Position numbers and translations under genes: made by a program. This document shows positions 35,729-43,895 of a DNA stretch of 64,000 nt, piece after piece. Under the pieces are notes generated by a model. The model was given only the letters and a program-made list of their open reading frames with translations. It made no database searches and was not told the origin of the DNA. Source of the DNA: Desulfospira joergensenii DSM 10085 (GTDB lineage: Bacteria; Desulfobacterota; Desulfobacteria; Desulfobacterales; Desulfobacteraceae); NCBI RefSeq assembly GCF_000420085.1, contig NZ_ATUG01000002.1, positions 186,001 through 250,000 of the forward strand. Direction: 5' to 3'. How positions within the stretch are numbered: position 1 is the first letter of the stretch; each line of letters starts with the position of its first letter.

Positions 35729-35842
35729 TTCCCTTCAGTTTTTGATGCCCAATTCCTGGCACATTCTCCCGGGAATGTCAACTCTCCTTTTACGAATTAC
35801 ACCCGATAAAAATTAGAAAATCCCAGGCAGGAAGATATGACG

Positions 35843-35863
35843 ATATCGTCCCCGGGACTATTT
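35843..35863. promoter_or_regulatory. 21-bp palindrome, copy 2, between corrinoid and cysteate-synthase genes
   Basis: ATATCGTCCCCGGGACTATT plus one T, differing from copy 1 at two positions. It is extended on the left by GACGAT (35839-35844), so GACGATATCGTC is itself a palindrome. A further half-site GACGATTTTT lies at 35879-35888. It sits between divergent genes: the second corrinoid protein (start 35728, minus) and the cysteate-synthase-like enzyme (start 36005, plus), and could control both. Confidence 0.65.
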
Positions 35864-36004
35864 TTGATTGCCCAAAAGACGATTTTTCTCATATTCCTTT
35901 TCAGGGGGCGGATTATCTTGACATCCCGGGTATTTCAGACATAGGATAAAATCAAAATATTGAAAACAACAGGGCAAAGTTGAATCTGGACAGGTACTCT
36001 AGGA

Positions 36005-37300
36005 ATGGAAAAAAAATACAGGATTGAATGCAGCTGTTGCGGGATAAAGATACCTGAAGATGCCCATCAGATTTTATGCCCCTGCTGCGGGGGCAACGCC
36101 CTTCTCACCAGCGTATATTCAAAACCCTTGACCGTCGACTCCGGATCTCCCAATCTATACCGATACAGGGACTGGCTTCCGGTCCGGTCCGAGCATAAAG
36201 GCCTGTCATCCCTGCCCGGCTGTTACCAGAGCCGGAATCTGGCCGGATCCCTGGGTCTTTCCAAGTTGTGGATTCTCTTCTCCGGGTACTGGCCCGAGAA
36301 AGGGGCTACACTTGAATCCACAAGCTTCAAGGAATTTGAGGCCATCGGAGTGTTGTCACGGATCTTTGAACGGACCCGTTTGATTCCCATTATCTGCTCC
36401 GCCGGAAACACCGGGCTGTCCGCACTCTTTATTTCCCGGAGTATTGGAATTCCGGCCGTTGTCGTGGCCCCGGAGTCTGCCTGCCGGGAATACCGGCTCC
36501 CCGGGAAAAACAGGGCCGCAAAGGACTTGCTGATCAGTGTAAAGGATGCGGATTACAAAGACTGCATTGAATTTGTGGCCACGCTTTCCCAGAACCTGTC
36601 CGGCATCATTCCCGTGGGAGGGGTATACAATATTGCCCGGAGGGATTTCTTGGGAATTCCCATGATCCACGGGGCATTTTCCATGAAAGAGATTCCAGAT
36701 CATTATTTCCAGGCAGTGGGCTCGGGCACCGGTGCCATTGCCGCCTGGGAGGCCTGCTCACGCCTGAACCGGTTCAAGATCTTCCCCCAGAAGAGCATGC
36801 GCCTCCACCTGGCCCAGAACCGGCCCTTTACTCCCATTGTTAACTTATGGGAAAACAGGCCCCCTGACGGGGTTGAAAAAGCCGGCAAAGTCCTGGCACA
36901 GGTGCTGACCAACCCGGATCCGCCCTATGGTGTTGCAGGGGGGGTGCGGGATGCGCTTTCGGCCACCCAGGGGCAGGTCTACGGGGTGACCAACGCTGAA
37001 ATCAGGGAAGCCAAGGCTGAATTTCAAACCCTGGAAGGAATGGATATCCAATACCCGGCCGCTGCCAGCCTGGCGGCATTGAAACAGGCCGTTGAAAAGG
37101 GCCGGGTCCGGCCCGGGGATTCCATCCTCCTCCATATCACCGGCGGGGGCCGGGAGCGGTTGATCCGGGAAAGGAAATCAATGGTCCGCCCTCCCGCCTT
37201 GTGTCTCGACAAAACCCGGATACAAAGGGCCATTGATGAAATATCGGCCTTTTCGGCCGGACTTGGAACCCGATTTCATGAAAGGACACAATATGCTTGA
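36005..37300 (+). CDS. Cysteate synthase-like PLP enzyme (threonine synthase family)
   Basis: A 431-residue fold-type II PLP enzyme. An N-terminal zinc-ribbon-like pair (CSCCG, CPCCG) precedes the catalytic domain. The cofactor lysine is K109 in STSFKEF, and the phosphate-binding and Asn loop is SAGNTGLSAL. In methanogens such as Methanosarcina, threonine-synthase-like cysteate synthase converts O-phosphoserine and sulfite to cysteate for coenzyme M. That function is inferred here mainly from the next gene, which overlaps it by 8 bp and encodes sulfopyruvate decarboxylase. A plain threonine synthase is possible but would not explain the partner. Sulfite is an intermediate of sulfate reduction, so substrate supply is plausible. 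The ribosome site is modest. Confidence 0.78.
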   Translation: MEKKYRIECSCCGIKIPEDAHQILCPCCGGNALLTSVYSKPLTVDSGSPNLYRYRDWLPVRSEHKGLSSLPGCYQSRNLAGSLGLSKLWILFSGYWPEKGATLESTSFKEFEAIGVLSRIFERTRLIPIICSAGNTGLSALFISRSIGIPAVVVAPESACREYRLPGKNRAAKDLLISVKDADYKDCIEFVATLSQNLSGIIPVGGVYNIARRDFLGIPMIHGAFSMKEIPDHYFQAVGSGTGAIAAWEACSRLNRFKIFPQKSMRLHLAQNRPFTPIVNLWENRPPDGVEKAGKVLAQVLTNPDPPYGVAGGVRDALSATQGQVYGVTNAEIREAKAEFQTLEGMDIQYPAAASLAALKQAVEKGRVRPGDSILLHITGGGRERLIRERKSMVRPPALCLDKTRIQRAIDEISAFSAGLGTRFHERTQYA

Positions 37301-38435
37301 TCCGGAACAACAGGTCATCCAGATCCTGAAACAGGAAGGCATCAACTTCACGGCCACCCTGCCCTGTGACCGGACCAAAAATCTTTATCCCCTGATTCTG
37401 GAGGCCTTTGAGGGGATCCGGCTGACCCGGGAAGAGGACGGTCTGGGCATCTGCGCCGGTGCCTGGCTGGGCGGCGGCAGGCCCATGATGGTCATCCAGA
37501 GCACAGGCCTGGGCAATATGATCAACGCTCTTTCCACCCTGAACGAGGCCTCGGCCGTTCCCATTCCTATCCTGGCCAGTTACCGGGGGTTTTACAAAGA
37601 GGGGATTGACTCCCAGATTCCTTTTGGGCGGCGGTTGCCGGAGATTCTCAAGGGATGCGGCATTCCCTGCACCCTTATCGAAGAAGCCCAGTCCCTTTCC
37701 CGCCTCTCAGAGGTCATCCGGGATGCCTATGATCATTCCCGGCCCCATGTGGCCCTGGTCTCTCCAAAGGTCTGGGAAAACTCATTCTCCAGGGCCTGGC
37801 AGGAGAATCCCCCCCTGGAGATCCGGCCGGGGGAACGGTTGGAAGGAGAACTTCACGGTCCTGTCCCCCAGCCCCGGATAACCCGGTTCGAGGCCATTTT
37901 AAGTCTGACCGATATCCTGGAAGACCAGGCCGTGGTATGCAACCTGGGTGTCCCCTCCAAAGAACTTTTCCAGGCCGGGGACCGGGCGCTCAACTACTAT
38001 ATGCTGGGCTCCATGGGGCTTGCCTCCTCCATCGGCCTGGGAATTTCCCGGTTTACCCAAAGAAAGGTGATGGTCCTGGACGGGGACGGCTCCATTCTGA
38101 TGAATCCCAATGCCTTAATCACCATCGGCCAGGTCCGGCCGGACAATCTCATGATTCTGGGTCTGGACAACGGGGTGTACGGCTCCACAGGCTCCCAGAA
38201 CACCTTTACCCAGTCGGGAATGGACCTGGGTGCCCTTGCCCGGACCTGCGGCATCCGGCATACGGCCCGGGTAAACGACGGCCAGGGCCTCAAGGATGCG
38301 GTCCGGGAGTTCGAGGCCCTGGGAAAGACCTCTTTTATCCATGTGATCCTCAAGCCGGGCAATTCCTCCTGCCCCAACATTCCCCTGACGCCCCCGGAGA
38401 TCACCCGTCGTTTTAAGGAGAGTCTGGAAACCTGA
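37293..38435 (+). CDS. comDE: Sulfopyruvate decarboxylase, fused alpha and beta subunits
   Basis: A 380-residue thiamine diphosphate enzyme. The N-terminal half (1-165) matches the ComD-like PYR domain: GINFTATLPCDRTKNLYPLI, then TREEDGLGICAGAWLGG with the catalytic Glu, and IQSTGLGNMINAL. The C-terminal half (about 190-380) is the ComE-like PP domain, with the thiamine-binding motif GDGS near residue 264 followed by LDNGVYGSTGSQ. It would decarboxylate 3-sulfopyruvate to sulfoacetaldehyde. ATG 37293, inside the end of the previous gene, has AAAGGA 7 nt upstream; the open frame begins 20 codons earlier. Phosphonopyruvate decarboxylase is the nearest alternative, but no phosphonate gene is present. 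The 3' end overlaps the convergent gene by 23 bp. Confidence 0.88.
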   Translation: MLDPEQQVIQILKQEGINFTATLPCDRTKNLYPLILEAFEGIRLTREEDGLGICAGAWLGGGRPMMVIQSTGLGNMINALSTLNEASAVPIPILASYRGFYKEGIDSQIPFGRRLPEILKGCGIPCTLIEEAQSLSRLSEVIRDAYDHSRPHVALVSPKVWENSFSRAWQENPPLEIRPGERLEGELHGPVPQPRITRFEAILSLTDILEDQAVVCNLGVPSKELFQAGDRALNYYMLGSMGLASSIGLGISRFTQRKVMVLDGDGSILMNPNALITIGQVRPDNLMILGLDNGVYGSTGSQNTFTQSGMDLGALARTCGIRHTARVNDGQGLKDAVREFEALGKTSFIHVILKPGNSSCPNIPLTPPEITRRFKESLET

Positions 38436-39726
38436 TTTTCGCCAGGGGTGAACTCAGCCGGAATTGTCCGTTCCGGATCTGTTCCTTCAGATCTGCAGCC
38501 GCCCGGATGGCGGCAGGGCGGTTGGACTGGCGCAGGGTGATGGGCACCTCATGGTCCACGCCTTCCAGTCTGACCCGGCCCAGGTCTCCCTTGAAGGCCT
38601 TTCCCTGGCAGGCTGAAATGCAGCGGCCGCAGTGAAAGCACTCGTAGGGATCAATTCGCGCTCCCGTCTTTGGGTCTGCCCTTACCGCGTCCACAGGGCA
38701 GATCTCTTCCACCGCACAGGTCTCACACTTGAGGCACTCTTTTTCATTGAACTCAATCTCACCATCTAACCCCTGCCAGACCTGTCCGTAGGTGATCTCA
38801 TGTATGGGCCTGCGGTTTCTTATATCCACCACCTTCAGGGGGATCTGGTCGTCGGTTTTCAGGATATGGGTGAGCATCTCACGGTTCAGGACGGGTATGG
38901 CCACGGCCCAGGTGGTCATGATGTCCGGTCCGTGGCCGGTGGAGAAACCGCCCATGAATTCAGGCTTCATGGTATGCATATCGGCCGATCCTGTCAGGTT
39001 GGGCTTATCCGCCGTGCTCCGGGTCCCGGAACCGGTGACCATCCCGGGAGCCCCGTTGATCAGCACCGGGGTTCCCAGGCCAATGGTTTCAAGATTTGGA
39101 TCATTTTCAATGGGATTGAGCTCTCCGCATCCGCAGAATGTCATTTCCCGGTAATCCCCCTCCATCATGTCCGAGTGAAATATGGTGGACACGGCCGACT
39201 TGCCCGGGTTGACAAATGCCAGATAGTTTTTGAATGCATTTCTGGAGGCGTGGAGCACGGCATGGGGGATCTGTTTTAAGGTGGTAAGGGCGGTTAAGGT
39301 CCGTCCGTCGTCGGTTTCGATTTCCACCCTAACCTGGTCTCCCCGGACCAGGTCCCGGAAAAGATGGCCCCCCCCATATCCGGGATTCTCCTCACTTCTG
39401 GCGGTTCCCAGAACAATGAGATCCAGGATTCCGATCCTTTCATTGGGGCAGGGCCCTACCTGGGCCGGCACGGAATTGATCCTGACCTTTTCGGCCCGGG
39501 TAAAGGTGTCGGGTTCGGCCACCTGAAAGGAGAGCACGGCATAGGTCCCGCTCATCAGGGCGCTTGTGGCGGTGGTCACCACATCGATGTCTTCCAGGGT
39601 CAGGGTCTTTCCTTTGCGAACCAGGTCGCCGATTTCCCGGGCCGTTAAGATGATCACATCCCCGCGGTCGATTTTTTTCTGGATATCTGTAAGGGTTTTG
39701 TTTGAATTCGTCATGGTCTTTGTCAT
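38413..39726 (-). CDS. comF: DUF39/ferredoxin protein, methanogenesis marker 16 type (ComF-like)
   Basis: A 437-residue protein with an N-terminal DUF39 domain (about 10-310) and two 4Fe-4S ferredoxin clusters, C331/C334/C337/C343 and C363/C366/C369/C373. The DUF39 part has DVVTTATSALMSGTYAVLSF near residue 48 and the conserved CGCGELNP (C198, C200). Relatives are methanogenesis marker protein 16 and the aspartate-semialdehyde sulfurtransferases of homocysteine synthesis. As I recall, marker 16 from Methanocaldococcus (ComF) was reported to convert sulfoacetaldehyde to coenzyme M. Its position tail-to-tail with the sulfopyruvate decarboxylase gene supports that role. Homocysteine synthesis is the main alternative. 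The aminotransferase gene lies 119 bp upstream on the same strand. Confidence 0.85.
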   Translation of the reverse strand: MTKTMTNSNKTLTDIQKKIDRGDVIILTAREIGDLVRKGKTLTLEDIDVVTTATSALMSGTYAVLSFQVAEPDTFTRAEKVRINSVPAQVGPCPNERIGILDLIVLGTARSEENPGYGGGHLFRDLVRGDQVRVEIETDDGRTLTALTTLKQIPHAVLHASRNAFKNYLAFVNPGKSAVSTIFHSDMMEGDYREMTFCGCGELNPIENDPNLETIGLGTPVLINGAPGMVTGSGTRSTADKPNLTGSADMHTMKPEFMGGFSTGHGPDIMTTWAVAIPVLNREMLTHILKTDDQIPLKVVDIRNRRPIHEITYGQVWQGLDGEIEFNEKECLKCETCAVEEICPVDAVRADPKTGARIDPYECFHCGRCISACQGKAFKGDLGRVRLEGVDHEVPITLRQSNRPAAIRAAADLKEQIRNGQFRLSSPLAKIRFPDSP

Positions 39727-39845
39727 TCCATTGTCATCATCCCATTTCTTTTAATGCAGGTCAGCCGATTTATCAATCCTTGATTTGGTATTGATTTGGC
39801 ATGGATTCGGCTGATCCGTCCCGGAACAGGTGCCGGGGAGTTTAC

Positions 39846-40988
39846 CTATATCCCGCACAATCTCAGGGCTGCGGCCTCAAGGGTCTCATCTTTCTTGGCA
39901 AAACAGAACCTCAGGACCCTTGCGTCATCCCCGTCCCTGTAAAAGACGGACGGGGGAATGGAGGCCACCTTGTGCTCAATGGTCAGCTTTTTTGAAAACT
40001 CCATGTCCGGCAGATCGGAAATATCTGAATAGTCGAGCATCTGAAAATAGGACCCGTGGCAGGGAACGATCCGGAACCTGGAATCTTTCAATTTTGAGGC
40101 AAACAGATCCCGTTTCTTCTGGTAAAAGGCACCCAGGTCCAGGTACCGGTCTTCATGGTCAAGGAACTCTGCATAGGCCATCTGTACCGGGGTATTGGTG
40201 GAAAAGGTCAGGTATTGGTGGATTTTCCTGAGTTCCTCTGTCAGATTTTCCGGCGCCAGGCAGTATCCGACCTTCCAGCCGGTTGCATGGTAGGTCTTGC
40301 CAAGGGAACTGACCACAAAGCTTCTGGCGGCCAGGTCCGGTCTGCCCGAGATGCTTTCATGCTTCTTCCCGTCAAAGATGATGTGTTCATAGACCTCGTC
40401 GCTTAGAATATAGAGATCATGAGCTTCAACGATCTTTGAAAGCTCGGCCGTATCTTCAGGCTTGAGCACCGCCCCCGTGGGATTGTGGGGCGAGTTGAGG
40501 ATGATGAGCCGGGTTTTGGAAGAGATGCTCTGCTTTACCCTGTCCCAGTCAATGGAGTATCCGGGATGGGCCAGCCGGACATGGACGGGCTTTCCCCCGC
40601 AAAGTTCAACGGCAGGGCCGTAGGAGTCATAGGCCGGATCAAAGATAATGACCTCGTCATCCTTGTTCACCACCGTGGTGATGGCCGCAAAAAGGGCTTC
40701 CGTGGCCCCGGATGTAATGGTGACCTCCCTGTCGGCATCATAGTTGGCTCCGTACATCTTCTGCTGTTTTTCCGCGATTTTCTCCCGGAGGGGCTGGACA
40801 CCGGGCATGGGGGCATACTGGTTAAAACCCTGGTGCATGTATTTTCCCACGAGATCGATCAGCAGAGGATCCACATCAAAATCGGGAAAACCCTGGGACA
40901 GGTTGATGGCCCGGTTCTCGTTGGCCAGGTTGGTCATCCGGCTGAATATGGTCATGCCGACATGGGGAAGTTTTGATCTGATTTTCAT
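39846..40988 (-). CDS. PLP aminotransferase (YbdL-like), candidate cysteate aminotransferase
   Basis: A 380-residue class I aminotransferase of the methionine/kynurenine (YbdL) group. It has ENRAINLSQGFPDFDV at the start, NSPHNPTGAVL, LSDEVYEHIIFDG, and the Schiff-base lysine in SSLGKTYHATGWKVG. The ribosome site CAGGAAC is good. It precedes the comF-like gene on the same strand. In coenzyme M synthesis, cysteate must lose its amino group to become sulfopyruvate, a step usually assigned to a general aspartate aminotransferase. This enzyme sits in the right place to do it. That link is inference from position; methionine transamination is the default annotation. Confidence 0.88.
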   Translation of the reverse strand: MKIRSKLPHVGMTIFSRMTNLANENRAINLSQGFPDFDVDPLLIDLVGKYMHQGFNQYAPMPGVQPLREKIAEKQQKMYGANYDADREVTITSGATEALFAAITTVVNKDDEVIIFDPAYDSYGPAVELCGGKPVHVRLAHPGYSIDWDRVKQSISSKTRLIILNSPHNPTGAVLKPEDTAELSKIVEAHDLYILSDEVYEHIIFDGKKHESISGRPDLAARSFVVSSLGKTYHATGWKVGYCLAPENLTEELRKIHQYLTFSTNTPVQMAYAEFLDHEDRYLDLGAFYQKKRDLFASKLKDSRFRIVPCHGSYFQMLDYSDISDLPDMEFSKKLTIEHKVASIPPSVFYRDGDDARVLRFCFAKKDETLEAAALRLCGI

Positions 40989-41195
40989 GTTCCTGTCTCT
41001 ATCTTAAATGTTTTTTGCCCTTGCAACACCGGATACACAGGTCGAAATCAGATCATATTAGGGGGACATGACCGCTCTGTCAACCATTTCCCATGAATGA
41101 AAACCAGGTCAAGAAAGAATTTTTTCTGGTGGAAGATTTTGATTCATGGGATAGTGACGAACAAAAATATGAAAAATCTCAATTCAGGGGCGGAT

Positions 41196-41735
41196 ATGGC
41201 AACGGCAGTTTTGATTATCGATGTTCAGCAGGGGTTGTGTGAAGGTCCGGAGGCGGTGTTCGACGCTGCCGGGACCATTGAGCGGATCAACCGGGTAAAT
41301 TCCCATGCAAGGGGAAAAGGCGCTCTGGTGGTTTTTATCCGGCATGAGAGCCAATCGGGTCTGCTGACCCATGGGTCTGCGGCCTGGCAATTGGCCCGGG
41401 GGCTTGTGACAAAGCCTTCGGATCAGTTCATCCGAAAAACAACACCGGATTCTTTTCTGGGCACCGGACTGGAGGCCCTGCTTCAGCAGCATAAAATCAA
41501 GGATCTGGTGATCTGCGGGATGATGACGGAGTTCTGCGTGGACACGACCACGAGAAGGGCCCTTGCCCTTGGATTTCCCGTCACCCTGGTGTCGGACGGC
41601 CACACATCGGCAGGGAATTCCGCCCTGTCTCCCCAACAGGTGATTGCCCACCACAATGAAACCCTTTCCAATATGGCCAGCTTCGGCCCCCGGGTCAAAC
41701 CGGTCCCCAGCGATAGGATAGAAATCGATTCCTAG
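41196..41735 (+). CDS. Isochorismatase-family cysteine hydrolase
   Basis: A 179-residue enzyme of the isochorismatase-like fold (PncA/nicotinamidase relatives). Catalytic residues are visible: Asp in LIIDVQQG, Lys in IRKTTPDSFLGT, and the nucleophile Cys in VICGMMTEFCVDTT. I chose ATG 41196, with AGGGG just upstream; the frame is open for 33 more codons, including ATG 41169. The substrate could be an amide or carbamate, as family members range widely. It is not obviously part of the neighbouring coenzyme M or methyltransferase operons. Confidence 0.9.
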   Translation: MATAVLIIDVQQGLCEGPEAVFDAAGTIERINRVNSHARGKGALVVFIRHESQSGLLTHGSAAWQLARGLVTKPSDQFIRKTTPDSFLGTGLEALLQQHKIKDLVICGMMTEFCVDTTTRRALALGFPVTLVSDGHTSAGNSALSPQQVIAHHNETLSNMASFGPRVKPVPSDRIEIDS

Positions 41736-41775
41736 GGTTTCGGGTCGGCTCCACCTGTATTCCCGGAAAAGGGAC

Positions 41776-42411
41776 TCATGCCTCCGGCCGGGTGCCCACC
41801 GCGCAGTAGCTGATCCTTTTCTTTCCGGGTTTGGACCGGATTTCAATATCCGTAAAGGAACCGTGAACCCAAAGGAGTTCCTTCAGTTCCTCCATGGAAT
41901 AGTATTGGAACACATCCCGGTCCAGGGGCAGTTTTTCCATTTCTTTTTTTTCATGCAGACCGATGAAAATTCTTCCACCGGGCCTGAGCAGCCCGGATAT
42001 CCTGGAAACCGTCGATTCAGGATTCTTCCAGAAATAAACGGTGTTGACGGTGAAAATCTTATCAAAACCTTTGCCGTCAAAGGGGGCTGTATCAAAGTCT
42101 CCCAGGTGAAGCCTGACTTTTCCATTCTGGATATGGATTCGGTTTTTCTTTGCTGCGATGTCCAGCATGGGTTTAGAAAAATCGATCCCTTCAATCATGG
42201 CGGGGTCTGAACGGTCTGCGATCTCTTGGATCAGCTTTCCCGGGCCGAATCCGATCTCCAGGATGCGCTCATCATCGCAACGGCCCAAAGCCTCAAACAT
42301 GAGATCATTCAACTCCGCATTTCCCTTTTCAAAGATCTGGGAGGAGATGAGCCGGCCGAATAGTCCGGAAGGTTTTCGGGCCTGCCGGGAAAAAAATTTA
42401 GAAAAATTCAT
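41776..42411 (-). CDS. SAM-dependent methyltransferase, class I
   Basis: A 211-residue methyltransferase with ILEIGFGPGKLIQEIA (motif I, SAM binding) near residue 50, the acidic EGIDFSKPMLDIA, and DKIFTVNTVYFWKNP as motif IV. It belongs to the UbiE/COQ5-like methyltransferase type 11 group. ATG 42411, with AAGGATCAAG upstream, is preferred over a start 45 codons earlier that overlaps the ferredoxin gene. It is last of a minus-strand trio after a DUF3786 gene and a ferredoxin gene. Candidate substrates are small molecules such as quinones, or arsenite or other metalloids; none can be assigned. Confidence 0.88.
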   Translation of the reverse strand: MNFSKFFSRQARKPSGLFGRLISSQIFEKGNAELNDLMFEALGRCDDERILEIGFGPGKLIQEIADRSDPAMIEGIDFSKPMLDIAAKKNRIHIQNGKVRLHLGDFDTAPFDGKGFDKIFTVNTVYFWKNPESTVSRISGLLRPGGRIFIGLHEKKEMEKLPLDRDVFQYYSMEELKELLWVHGSFTDIEIRSKPGKKRISYCAVGTRPEA

Positions 42412-42448
42412 CTTGATCCTTCTATGGATTTGTTCCGATCCACCCTTT

Positions 42449-43117
42449 TTACTCCGGGCATTCTGCCATGGAAACCGCCCCGACAGGGCAGGTGGTGACG
42501 CAGAGGCCGCAGCCCAGGCATTTATTTCCCCGGAAGACCAGCTCATCCCCGGTCAGAATCCGGGCCCCGAAAACACAGCGGTCCACGCATTCTCCGCAAA
42601 GAGTGCAAGTCTCATGATCCGTGACCGCCAGGTATTGGGATCTTACCATGAGATCCTTTCGGCCGTAAAGCTTGACGATTTGAAGATCATGGCAGCAGCA
42701 GGAGCAGCAGGAACATAGGGCGAAGATCTGATGATCCGGCATATAGAGGCTGAGATGGACCAGGCCGCTCTGGTTGGCCTTTTCAAGAATGGCCCCGGCC
42801 TCGTCCAGGGAGACATGCCTGGCCTCGCCCCGGTCCGCCAGCCGGTCCGCCACCTGGTTCAGAATCAGGCAGACCTCCAGGGGATGGTTGCACCGTTGAT
42901 AATGGCTCCGGCATTCACATTCCTGGACCGCAAGGGAATCGGCACCCTCCAGCAGTTTCAGGGCCTGGTTCGTGGGAAGGACCCATTGCTCCGGGGTAAA
43001 GGATTCAGCCACAGGGATCACCTTTGAGGAATAGGAGATCAGTCCCTTTTCCAGCCATTGGTCATATTTGGTCAGCCGTTTTTCAAGGAACTCGTCCTTG
43101 GGAAGGTTAATCTTCAT
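42449..43117 (-). CDS. Ferredoxin-type 4Fe-4S protein with extra cysteine-rich domain
   Basis: A 222-residue iron-sulfur protein. The C-terminal third has two 4Fe-4S motifs: CTLCGECVDRC and CLGCGLCVTTCP. Upstream lies a further cysteine-rich region: CECRSHYQRCNHPLEVC near residues 75-95 and CSCCSCCCHDL near 138. The latter is an unusual run with six cysteines in eight residues. The pattern resembles 4Fe-4S double-cluster proteins found in anaerobes whose N-terminal part binds an extra cluster. It overlaps the DUF3786 gene by 11 bp. It is probably a cytoplasmic electron carrier or sensor partner for the operon. Confidence 0.85.
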   Translation of the reverse strand: MKINLPKDEFLEKRLTKYDQWLEKGLISYSSKVIPVAESFTPEQWVLPTNQALKLLEGADSLAVQECECRSHYQRCNHPLEVCLILNQVADRLADRGEARHVSLDEAGAILEKANQSGLVHLSLYMPDHQIFALCSCCSCCCHDLQIVKLYGRKDLMVRSQYLAVTDHETCTLCGECVDRCVFGARILTGDELVFRGNKCLGCGLCVTTCPVGAVSMAECPE

Positions 43118-43745
43118 GTCCGGCCTCCCTGTCTGATGAGATCAGGCTCCGAGCCAGGGCAGAACCGCACATGACCAGGGATTCGGGATCCAAATAGAAT
43201 TCCGCATGCTTTTCAAACAACACCCGGCACATTGCTGGGAAGCCTTCGTCTTTATCGTTGAAGAGCAGAAGGAGCCGGATTCGGGGCAGGAGATCAAAGA
43301 CCATGGACAGGTCATACCCGGCCCCGGTGTCATGGGGCTTGCCCGCCAAGGCCTGCCCGGCCAGTTCCATTCGGTCTGTCCGGCTCTGGAAATGTTTGAG
43401 AATGGCCTGTTCCGTATCCGAGGTGAAAAAGTTGACATTGGTGATGGCAGCATCCTTTTTAAAATCCCGTATTCCTACCCACTGGGGATCGCGAATCACC
43501 CGATCCGGACAGAGCAGGACATACTTTGCAAGAATCACGCAGAGACCGTATCCGGGTCTGCGGCCTGAATCGTCCCGGAATCCTTCTCCCGAGACCCAAT
43601 AATCCCGGTTGAGAAACCGGATCCAGCCCCCCTGTTCTTCCGGCACGAGGCCCAGGATTTCAGCGGCCGCCCCAAGATCGCATCGGCCGATCCTGCGGCA
43701 GTAGTCCTGGTAATGGGTTTCAAATACTTTGGATTGTTCCGTCAT
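43107..43745 (-). CDS. DUF3786 domain protein
   Basis: A 212-residue protein of the DUF3786 family (N-terminal YQDYCRRIGRCDLGAAAEILGL, DYWVSGEGF, a PDRVIRDPQWVGIRDFKKDAAITNVNFF core, then an LLLLFNDKDEGFPA strand). AGGAGGAGCAAA precedes ATG 43745. It heads the minus-strand trio and is divergent from the Fe-S-domain LuxR regulator, with 150 bp between the start codons. DUF3786 is common in anaerobes with corrinoid and Wood-Ljungdahl metabolism. Its biochemical role is not known to me. Confidence 0.83.
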   Translation of the reverse strand: MTEQSKVFETHYQDYCRRIGRCDLGAAAEILGLVPEEQGGWIRFLNRDYWVSGEGFRDDSGRRPGYGLCVILAKYVLLCPDRVIRDPQWVGIRDFKKDAAITNVNFFTSDTEQAILKHFQSRTDRMELAGQALAGKPHDTGAGYDLSMVFDLLPRIRLLLLFNDKDEGFPAMCRVLFEKHAEFYLDPESLVMCGSALARSLISSDREAGHED

Positions 43746-43895
43746 TTTGCTCCTCCTCCTGGGTAAAAATTCCCTTGTCCCCCATCTCTTATCAGGGTAA
43801 AAAGATAAGAACATCCCCCATTTGGGGGGTTTTGAATTCTTCCGGATGGGGTATTAGATGGGCAAGGTTTAGAATCGATTGAAAAAAGGGCTGCC

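Noticed and set aside
37293..38435. Acetolactate synthase or phosphonopyruvate decarboxylase
   Set aside because: The protein is too short for acetolactate synthase and matches the fused ComD plus ComE order; no phosphonate genes are nearby.
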